From assembly GCA_039621445.1 (NCBI GenBank), contig CP154956.1, positions 82,952,474 through 83,016,473 of the forward strand: a stretch of 64,000 nucleotides of DNA. Direction: 5' to 3'. The stretch comes from Euglena gracilis. Lineage: Eukaryota; Euglenida; Euglenophyceae; Euglenales. The notes beneath the pieces were generated by a model. The model was not told where the DNA came from and did not search any database. It was given only the letters and a program-made list of their open reading frames with translations. Positions 55,606 to 64,000 of the stretch are shown here, piece by piece. The position numbers and the translations under genes were made by a program. Numbering within the stretch: position 1 is the stretch's first letter; each line of letters starts with the position of its first letter.

Positions 55606-57165
55606 GTCACACGGCTGGCCGACGGCTCCCCCTCAAAGCCGAATTTTCGCCCCCCCCCCTTATTTTTGACCTCACCCATTATTTGAGCCTGTGGGTGTGC
55701 TCAAATAAGGGGAGGGGGTAGTACACGTGATTGCCACAGATGTCCCAATGGAAAACGTGTCATTGCCATAGATGCCATAATGGAAAACGTGTTCATGACC
55801 ACGTTCAGGGTTGGCATTGGCGGGCTGAACACGTTTTAAATGGTGAACTTTATTTGAGGGGAGGCCATTTCCGGGGCATTTTGTGCCGTTTTCGGTCAAA
55901 AAATCGACGTTTCCAAAATATCTTGGAAATGAAGCAAAAAGGAAATGTCCGGAGACCTAATTTGAAGCCCTTAAAATGTTCTATCTATTTGTATTTTGAT
56001 TTCCCCGCAACTCCCCGGCCCAAAACAGCTCGGGCTAGGTGGGGGAGTTGCGGGGAAATTAAAGTACCGTTAGATAGAGGATTTAAAGGGATTCAATTTA
56101 GGTCTCCGGACTTTCCTTTGATTCCCCACCATTTTGAGCAATTTTAGAAAAAAATTGTTTTTTTTCTGACCCCCAAAATGGGCCGAAAAAAGCCGAAATT
56201 CCAGCCATTTTTTGGCCAATTTTGGCCATTTTGTACCGTTTTGGCCTGTTTTGACCTGTGTCGGCCGTTTTAGGCCATTTTTGGTCAAAAAAAGCCGGAA
56301 AAAAAACGATTTTTTTTGCCTGAAACCATTTTTTTTTGGCATCCCGGACCCCGAAAAACTGTTTTTGAGCCAAAATAACCCCCCAAAGTGTCCCCCCCAG
56401 AGTGGCCAATTTTTTTTTGGCAAATTTGGTCCCCCCCCCCTCAAAGTGGCCACTTTCTTTTGGCGCCGAAGGCGCCGAAGCCCCTAGGATTGTGCCGTAA
56501 GTTACGAGTGAAACTTAAAAAAATAAATTTCATTTGCGAAATTTACGATGTTTTTTCTGATTTCTACAAACAACCTTTTCTTTAAACACAGCTGTTGTCA
56601 ATGCCTAACTTGGCGTGCAAAATCGTGGTTTTGGATGCCCATTTCCTCACTTGCCTTCACATTTGTGTTAGGGACTGTTTGGGGCTATTTTTCTTGGTAA
56701 TTTTCAAACGTTCACAAAAAATGAACCATTTTTGGCCATTATGTCTGTTTTGATGCATTTTCTGCCACTTTTTAGAACACGGGTCAGCATTTGTGCCTTT
56801 AAGATGACACTTTGGTGCCAATGAGAAGGCGAGGTCCCAAACCTGCCCTCCCCCCCCCCTATCTGGTTGAGTTCGGACCTTGACAGGGGGGTCCCGCGGG
56901 ACCCCCCCCCCCGGTGCCTAGGCCCCATGGCTTAATTCCGAACTTGACTGCCTAGCCTCCTAACTGAAGGGCTGGTGGGGGTGTACCCCGCGACCCCCCC
57001 GCGACCCCCCAGCGACCCACACATGGATCGTTTCTGCATCCCAGTAGGAGCTAAAAAAAAGGCAAAATCTGTGTCACCATACCCTTTTTAGGCATGCAGC
57101 TTCTAATGGTCGACAAATCTCCCACGAGCCTTCGTCACGCCGTCGGCCAGCCGTGTGCTCCCCCG
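55606..57165. other. Region between inverted GC motifs
   Basis: CACACGGCTGGCCGACGGC (55608) and its inverse (57131-57161) bracket 1.56 kb. This may be one element with that motif as TIR, but no TSD is visible. 56160-56350 is rich in GGCCATTTTG words. 56500-56900 has no recognised feature. Confidence 0.4.
55938..56118. repeat. Foldback repeat, about 77-bp arms
   Basis: AAGGAAATGTCCGGAGACC, TATCTA, GATTTCCCCGCAACTCCCC on the left pair with GGGGAGTTGCGGGGAAA, TAGATAG, TTTAGGTCTCCGGACTTTCC on the right, around a loop of about 25 nt. A lone arm lies at 10724-10806. Confidence 0.85.
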
Positions 57166-57480
57166 TTATAATAGACCCAAATTGCAAATTTGCAGTGGCC
57201 AACGTAACAGAAATGCCATATTTAGTTGCCGATGTGGAGAGTGGCCTAATGCATGTGGACAAACAATTGTCTTTAAAAAGAAGAATCTTAAATTTCATAA
57301 GTTTCATAAATTTCTGAAAGTTACCGAAAGTTACCGAAACTTTCAACATTGAAGTTTAAAATTCATAAATTTCATTAATGGCACAATCCTAGAAGCCCCA
57401 AAATTGCCCCCCACCCCCCAAAGTGTCCCCCAGAGTGGCCGTTTTGGGGTCCCGTGGTGCCTGAAGAGTGGCCATTTTGA
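56380..57480. repeat. Further CAAAGTGTCCCC / GAGTGGCCA copies
   Basis: 56380-56480 (ending TTGGCGCCGAAGGCGCC) and 57400-57480 match the 50560-50960 family. Between them, 56820-57060 has C/G runs and GCGACCCCCC repeats. No gene. Confidence 0.65.
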
Positions 57481-57495
57481 AGGGGGGGGGGAGGG

Positions 57496-59275
57496 TACCA
57501 TGCCCCCCCTTTATGTACAGTCCATCTGCGTAAATTGTCCCCCCCCCGAAATTTCCCCCCCTGAAATTTGGGAATTTTCCTGGTTTTGCAAAAGGCTCCG
57601 AAACGGGCGAAAACTCCCCCCCCCCTTCAGCCCCAGAGGAACAGCTAAGGCAGGTGGTTTGGGACTTTTTTTTGTACACGCAAGGGCAGCACAGCTTCAC
57701 CACTTGCATGGCCCCTGGGGAGGACTTGGCATCTTTTGGGGTTTTTGTCCATTGAACCATCCCCGGCATGTATCTATCAATAAGACCCACCTCCCTGAAC
57801 AGACGTGTTCGGGAATATACCATAACAACCCCACAACATACGGCAAATGAATTCCGAATCCCGGTCGGCTTCATGGCTTCAAAGAATAGAAGGGACGGGA
57901 CAAAGTGCCCGAAACGGCCGAAAAATCCCCCCCCCCCTGGTAGCACCCCCCGTGACCCCCCCCCGTGACCCCCCCCCCGTGACCCGCCCGTGACCCGAGA
58001 ATCGAGCTTTTGATTTTCATACAATGCATCAACCTTCATCACTTCAGCCTTTCTTTTCATTCATCATTCCAGCCTGCTTTTTGATGTGGGTGGTGTTTTT
58101 GGTCGCTTTTCATCAATTTTCTTGTTCAAACCATCGAAAATTTGCCTTGACATGGTCTAAAAATGGAAAGATTTGAATGGAATGCCAAGATTTGATCGAC
58201 CCAAACAATGTCGCTTCTTTGCCGTATGAATTTGACCGGCTCATTGCGGGAAATTGTTGATGGACTTTTTTGGTGGTTGCTAGCAACTAGCCGCTAGCGA
58301 CCAAGTCTGCTGACCATTGGTGGTCAGGCCGACCACCAATTTTAAGTTCACCAAAAAGTCCATCACCAATATCTCGCTCGGGGCCAATTTGACCCAAAAC
58401 ATTGGCAAAAAGGGGAGATTGTGCAAGTAGGAAAGAATTTCATCGCAAAAAGGGGGAGGGGAAACATGAAATTTTTGTGGAAGAGAACCCCCCCAAAAAA
58501 CAGAAAATAATTGTCCTCACCCCACCTTCCATTTGGACAACCAAACCCCTTTTTGGCACCCAACGTCCAACGCACCTCCACACCCAAAAATGGCCAAAAA
58601 ACTTGTCCCCTAAAAATAGTGCCAGAAATTGTTGCATTTCTGCAACAAAAACAGAATTTTTTGGCTATTTTCCCCCTTCAAAAACAGCCATTTTTGGCCA
58701 TTTTTTCAAAAATGGCCCAAAATGCATCCCAAAAAAAGTAACGGTCAAGAAAATCCTAAAAAATTCCTTTTCAAAAAAAATGAAAAAATGACCAACTTTG
58801 AACATAAAAATCACCCAAAAATGACCACTTTCAAACCAAAAGGCATTTTTCTGTTCAAAAATGGCCCAAAAATGGCCAAAAATGATTACTTTTTGGGCCC
58901 AAAACCACCGATTTTAGGATGCGTGCTGCCCTTCTCGTGATGGATGCAACAACATGGATGCTGCCTCCCGACCACCTCCAAAGTGGCATACTTCCCCCGT
59001 GACCCCCCCCCCCCCTGTGACCCCCCCCGTGACCCCCCCGTGACCCGCACCACCCCCAAGAGCCCAAAAAACCCTCCCTAGGGGGGGGGGAAATTTACGC
59101 CCAGGGACTGTACCTCCCCCTGGGGGGAGGTACACAATGGGGGGGGTGGACAATGGGGCGAGACATCCCTGCGGATGGCCGGGCGAGGTGCTTTCCTCAT
59201 GGGGGTAGGTGCATGAGCCCCCCCCATTGTGTACCTCCCCCCCAGGGGGTACATAATGGGGGGGGCATGGTAGTT
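57496..59275. mobile_element. Possible 1.8-kb unit with ACCATGCCCCCC ends
   Basis: Left ACCATGCCCCCCCTTTATGTAC-AGTCCATCTGCGTAAATT and right, inverted, ACCATGCCCCCC-ATTATGTACC...GTACAGTCCCTGGGCGTAAATT match over about 70 bp, with extra palindromes in the right arm. CCCCCCGTGAC repeats lie at 57935-57990 and 58993-59050. 58258-58375 is an inner inverted repeat (TGATGGACTTTTTTGGTGG and its inverse). No transposase-like frame. Confidence 0.45.
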
Positions 59276-59527
59276 GGTGGTCCGAGCCTGGCCATTAGCC
59301 AAGTGGGGGGGGGTGAGGGTAGGGTGGTAGGGTGGTGGGAGGGGGGGGTGAGGGCAAAACGGTCATAAAACATTCATTTTTGAAGATATTCCGAAAAAAA
59401 TTTGACCTGATGGGAAAAATGGTGTAGATCACAGATTTCACAGAGAAGGTGGGGGGTGATATCAAGATTTTCTTTTCCGACCCCCCCCCAAGTGATCTCC
59501 CCCCCTAAGTGGCCCGCCAGGGTCCTG

Positions 59528-59820
<293 letters not shown>

Positions 59821-59879
59821 CACCCACACATCCACCCCCCCCCTCACACACACACAAGGATGGGAGGGGGGTCCCAACC

Positions 59880-60780
59880 TCATGTAAGGTTCAACAGATG
59901 GCACCTTTTGATGCACAATATTGAGACTAGTGGGAGGCTCCTAGAGTCCCAATTCCATTGCCCACAGAAATCACAAAACCTGAGCCATTTTTGGGGGGGG
60001 GGGCTGAATGACCATCTTTGGTGGTGTTTTTTTTTTAATAGGGAGTGGCGCCAGGGGGTCCCAAAATGGCCATTTGGACATGAGGGGATGTTGCACCATT
60101 CCCATTGGTTGAGAACCATCCCCCCTCATTGGAGCCTGCTGTGTTTCCGCTTACAACCCACAGCACACAAATGCGACCATTTTCTGTGATTACAGAGCTT
60201 CATGCATTTGAGACACGCATGCAAGTCTTCAGTCAGTGTTTTGACTCGGCCAGCAAACTCATGCCGTCAAATAATGTATTCTTTTGACGGACACCGTCCA
60301 ACCACTGATGGGCACGTTCATGGTTCAACTTGAACAAAGTCTTTGGCAAGATATCCAGAAATGAATGAGTTGCATTTCCACTTGTGCTGCCACATTTTAT
60401 GCCCACCTCCTTCTTCTGTATGACACCGAGCACAATGCTCCCTTGAAAGAGGATGGATGCATTTTCATTGTTCTGACTGAGTCTTCAGTCATTTTTTGTT
60501 TTGTTTTGTTGTTGTTATTTTTTTTCCATTTCAACTCAAATAATATGACAGTTGAGCTTTGCCCAAAGATATTTTGTGGCACCAACTGCATCAGTCATAG
60601 GTGTTTGTGCCCATTGTTTTCTCCTCCTCAAAATTGCACCAAGGAAACTTGAAGGTGAGGCTGTTTTTATGCCGATGCTTGAGTCAACACTTCTTTTGAA
60701 ACACCAAAAGCGGAGATACTGCTTTCCAACCGTCCTAATCAGAGCTTTTCTAAGTGACGGGGGTATTGTTTCCCACACCC
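59880..60780. other. Unassigned DNA
   Basis: Balanced composition without G/C runs beyond one at about 59993. No codon bias, repeat link or RNA gene was found. Confidence 0.35.
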
Positions 60781-60782
60781 AA

Positions 60783-60982
60783 ACCCACCCACCCACCCAC
60801 CCACCCACGCACACGCACACACGCGCACACGCGCGCACACACACGCGCGCGCGCACACACACACACACACACGCACGCGCGCGCGTGCGCGCGCACACGC
60901 GCACACACACACACACACACACACATGCTTTTTTCTAAAAGCCCAGTCGACTTACTTACTTAAGTCGACTTACTTACTTAAA
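60783..60982. repeat. CCCA/CA/CG microsatellite and an 18-bp duplication
   Basis: (CCCA)n, (CA)n and (CG)n blocks to 60925. Then AGTCGACTTACTTACTTA is repeated exactly in tandem (about 60946-60981). Confidence 0.92.
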
Positions 60983-61024
60983 AATTTCTTTCTTGCCTGA
61001 CCTTCGTCCGGGCAGGACCAGTCC

Positions 61025-61243
61025 ATGGCGCCTCCCACCCACTCTTTTAAGCAACCTTTCGATATTAATGACAATGGTTGCTCCAAAAAGGCTAAAATGA
61101 TTCATAGTCTTTGGCTTTGTGGAAAGGTTTTCCGACATTCCCAAGATGATGCAAAAAGGATTGATGCGCATTTTCATTTTGACAACTATAACTGTGGTCG
61201 CATCCAAAAATGTTTGCTTGCGGCATGGGATTTCTTTTTGTGA
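61025..61243 (+). other. Short open frame, doubtful coding potential
   Basis: 72 codons, including SLWLCGKVFRHSQDDAKR. The opposite strand is also open for 126 codons (60974-61354), so the strand cannot be decided. No domain. Confidence 0.2.
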
Positions 61244-61818
61244 CCTGCCGCGCCGTGGCATATTTTTTTGTTGTGTGATGTATGTATGACGGAAATTCAA
61301 AAGTTTAGTCAAAAATTGCAAAAATGGCAGGAAGCAAAAATGATGGGAAACCACCCAATTCTTCCCATTTTTTTCCCTGTCATTTTTCCCCTACACCCTT
61401 TCTGCGCCCCTTTTGGAGAGGCCATATTCAGCGTGGTCAAATTTCACACACAATACGATGAGGGGTGCTGGTCGATTTTGGGTCTGTTTTGTAATTGAAA
61501 ACCACAAAACAGAAACCCAAAAGTCCATTTTGACTATTTTTGAAACTTTGAATTGCTTTTGCCAACAATTTTCATCAAGATGGAAGAAATCACCATTCTT
61601 GGTGGAAAATTGACTTTTCTCATCATTAATTTTTCCAAAAACTGAATTTTCCCATGGTTTTATACTATCAGTTTTTGATTACCTCACCCCCCCCTCAAAG
61701 TGCCACCCTCAAAGTGGGGGGGGGAATAATCACCCAGGTCCCGACTGGTGGCTGAGCAAGACCGGTCAAGGCCCCAAAAATTTTGTCAAATTTTACCCCT
61801 CTCCTCTCTCTCTCTCTC

Positions 61819-62084
61819 TTCTGAATCGGTGTTGCTGGGGGAACTCCTTGGGGGGAACTCCTTGCCGACCCGAGAGTGTGTGCTTGTGGGGGAAGTGTGT
61901 TGTCAGTCGGTGTGGGCGTGTGTTGTCAGTCTGTGTTGCGGTTTCGCCCCAGGCTGGCTGGTGGGGCATCGTCAGGGGTGACGACCCTGCCAACCCTCGT
62001 CCCCGACCGCTCTTGTCTGTGTGGTGCAGACCGTTACAAACGAGCTCTGCGTCACCCTCCCAGGGGTGGGGGAGGGGGGGGGGC
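61819..62084 (+). repeat. Inverted partner of 16372-16641
   Basis: Near-identical reverse complement of 16372-16641, preceded here by only a short CT tract. Separation from the partner is about 45 kb. Confidence 0.9.
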
Positions 62085-62129
62085 TGAAAAAAACCGGCCC
62101 CAAAAACAAGGCAGCGCGGGACGGAAAAT

Positions 62130-62130
<1 letters not shown>

Positions 62131-62174
<44 letters not shown>

Positions 62175-62198
62175 GTGTGTGTGTGTGTGTGTGTGTGT
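62131..62198. repeat. (CT)n(GT)n microsatellite
   Basis: CT units then GT units. The next 120 bp (62200-62330) are GC-rich and could include a small minus-strand exon (donor CAGGAG|GTAAGA at about 62291), unproven. Confidence 0.93.
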
Positions 62199-62510
62199 CC
62201 TTTTGGATCCTTGCCTGCAACATGCACAAACGGCGCAGCAGGAGGCAAAGCCATGGGGAAAGCGGACGGCGGCAGCGGCGCCGGCAGTCTTACCTCCTGC
62301 AGGCTCCGCTTCCTCATCTAACCAACTTTCTGGGCAGGGGCAGGGGGGAAATTTGGGGGGGGGATAATCACCCAGGTCCAACTTTCTTGTTTTCGGGCGA
62401 AAAGTGGGGGAGGAATATCCCACCGGGGAAAATAATTGGAATGTTATAGTAGTTTTATTTCCCGTCGTTGTTTCCGCATCATTTTGTTTCCTGTCATTTA
62501 TCCGAGCTGT

Positions 62511-62606
62511 ATACCCTCACCCCCCCCTAATTGTCCCCCCCCCCTAATTGGCTAATTGGGGGTCTGAAGAAGCCAGTAGCCAAATAGGGGGGGGGGGTGA
62601 GGGTAT
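62511..62606. mobile_element. 96-bp inverted-repeat element ATACCCTCACCCCCC
   Basis: ATACCCTCACCCCCC and inverse GGGGGGGTGAGGGTAT at the termini. The interior has CCTAATTGTCCCCCC and a small inverted pair around GAAGAAGCC. No TSD identified. Confidence 0.7.
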
Positions 62607-62649
62607 GCCAGAACAACTGTGCCATTCCAAATCGGTTTCAACTTTTTGC

Positions 62650-62860
62650 ACATAATTTTTTTCTAGTGCCACACCGTTTTGGGTCCGAGACCCCTCCCCC
62701 CCGGGAACCTCCCAAAAAATTTGCGACGCAAAGCCGAAAAAGATGGGAATTTGGTGCATGTTTTGACTATTTTTTTCTTTAAAAAAAGGCGCTCAAAATG
62801 AGATTCTTGTTTCAAGGCTCTTGCACAAGGGGGGGGGATGGTCCGACCCACCCCCTCCCG
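62650..62860. repeat. Dispersed repeat R5, copy 2 (inverted)
   Basis: Carries TTGGGTCCGAGACCCC, GCGACGCAAAGCCG and AGATGGGAATTTGGTGCATG, matching inverted words of 11820-12030. Confidence 0.5.
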
Positions 62861-63033
62861 GACCCCCCCCCCCTCTCCGCGGTTATTTACACCTGACGCC
62901 TGAAATTTTTGCATTTCACACCGTATACGAGTGTGAGATGCACGAGACTGTTCCCAATTGAGTGGACCTGTCCACTGAGTTGGGAATCACACCTGCTGGG
63001 GTCGTGGACCAGAGCAACCGGTGTGTCGGAAGT

Positions 63034-63278
63034 TAGGCACAGCGGGGGGGGGGGGGGCTGAGGGGGGGGGCGAGCGGCCGCGCGCGGCCCCAAAATTTGT
63101 CATTTAATGTCCAAAAATGGTCATTTTTGATCATTTTTGGGCCTCAAAAAATTCTTGGGCATGCTCGGCACAGTGGGGGGGAGGGGGGGGGTCGAGGGGG
63201 GGGCGAGCACCTGCGCGGGGGCGGCGGGGGGGGGGGGGGCCCGGACCCCCCCCCCCCCGAGCAGCGCGCCTAGCCTCC
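63034..63278. mobile_element. Second copy of the AGGCTAGGC-type element
   Basis: Same block order as 31754-32201 (TTAGGCACAGCGGGG, CGAGCGGCCGCGCG, CCAAAATTTGTCATTT, GGGCCTCAAAAAA, GGCACAGTGGGG, GAGCAGCGCGCCTAGCCT) but shorter. The flanks show no clear TSD. Confidence 0.7.
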
Positions 63279-63284
63279 GTCGTC

Positions 63285-64000
63285 ACGGTGAAGGAGACCC
63301 CCCCCAACTGAAGTGGTGTAAGTGCCTGGTGGGCACTTGGTGGCTGGCATTGTAAACAAGGTCAGTCCGGCTGGGCTGTGGCCACCTCCACGCAAACAGA
63401 CAAAAAGCCCAGAGGCAAAAAATAGTGCCAGGCCAGAAGCGGGGATAAGAGGAACCAAACAAACAGCCACAGTGCGCACAGCGGGGGCAGGGGTCAGCTT
63501 TTTCCCCAGCCAAAGGCCGGGCTGGAATTTTTTTTCTAGAGGTTTCGGCGTATTTTGGCTGGATTTCGGGTGGGGTGGGTGGCACCAACGTTTCACAAAT
63601 TTTAGTCAAAAGGGCATTTGTTCAAAAAAGGAGCAACAACAGTGAAGTTCACTAGTCGCCATCATGTACATATCCTTTTTTGGAGGACGGCTTTTAGATC
63701 ATTTGAAGACCATTTGAATATCTTGGATGGTTCTTTTTTTCCCGGAATGGGCAAGTCTGCTCACAACTAGTTTTTTGGTTTCAAACGACGATCCTGTTCA
63801 GGGGTCTTGAGCGAAAAATCGACTTGTCGACTGGTCGTCCAACCTTGCCTCTCCATGTCCCCCTTCCCCCCGTGTTCTGAATCGCCCCAATATTGGCAAA
63901 TTGGCACTGCTGGGTCAGAACTGCAATCTAGGATTTTCAAGAAACATTTCCGCCATCATGTAACAATTAATTGCTCCCCCTTGTCCCGCCTTCTCACCCT
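63285..64000. other. Unassigned terminal stretch
   Basis: Mixed DNA with overlapping short frames on both strands and no repeat family link found except GTGAAGTTCAC-type words near 63643. Nothing was identified. Confidence 0.35.

Overview
This is a window of a large, repeat-dense eukaryotic nuclear genome. Nothing prokaryotic is visible: there are no operons, ribosome binding sites or CRISPR arrays. Points for a eukaryote are long microsatellites (CA, GA, ATT, TATTG), several satellite families, degenerate TTAGGG-type telomeric DNA, GT-AG bounded GC3-rich candidate exons, and non-autonomous terminal-inverted-repeat (TIR) elements with clean target-site duplications (TSDs). Runs of 8-17 G or C are extremely frequent and nearly always mark repeat boundaries or hairpins. 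I cannot name the organism. A large-genome protist or alga is my guess; TTAGGG-type repeats fit many lineages, euglenozoans included.

Layout. 0-11.8 kb: low-complexity intergenic DNA, 10-bp CAGTCACGCC arrays, a TIR element with 8-bp TSD (3185-3607), TTGCGGAA arrays, a second TIR family (5573-5969) and a TATTG microsatellite. 11.8-27.5 kb: the most gene-like part, with candidate exons at about 12.0-12.7, 16.9, 19.0-19.25 and 22.5 kb. The best is a four-exon minus-strand model (27454 to 23909) with an RCC1-like segment. A 475-bp TIR element (18490-18964) has landed in the 19-kb reading frame. 27.9-34 kb: nested TIR elements, a degenerate repeat family and two tRNA-like sequences.

34.9-38.7 kb: a 77-bp satellite carrying TIR elements that were co-amplified with it. 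38.95-40.48 kb: an almost cytosine-free stretch. 40.7-42.85 kb: inverted repeat blocks around degenerate telomeric DNA and a roughly 180-bp satellite. 43.1-44.84 kb: a foldback with a nested TIR element and a 43-bp-arm hairpin. 45.75-48.41 kb: a 2.7-kb TIR-bounded unit with protein-like interior. 49.56-49.98 kb: another TSD-flanked element. 51.1-54.4 kb: a giant broken palindrome built from CGGCCGACTAGTCGGCCG modules and a roughly 117-bp satellite. 54.4-64 kb: minisatellites, foldbacks, microsatellites and an inverted copy (about 97% by eye) of sequence at 16.4 kb.

The unifying pattern is a set of short inverted-repeat elements with TIRs that mostly begin CA, 7-8 bp TSDs, subterminal C-run/G-run palindromes and, in many, a GC-rich hairpin core whose stem sequence differs between copies while the fold is kept. 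Three satellites share one core motif. Almost all long open frames in the window are by-products of repeats. Exon calls rest on codon composition and splice-site context only.
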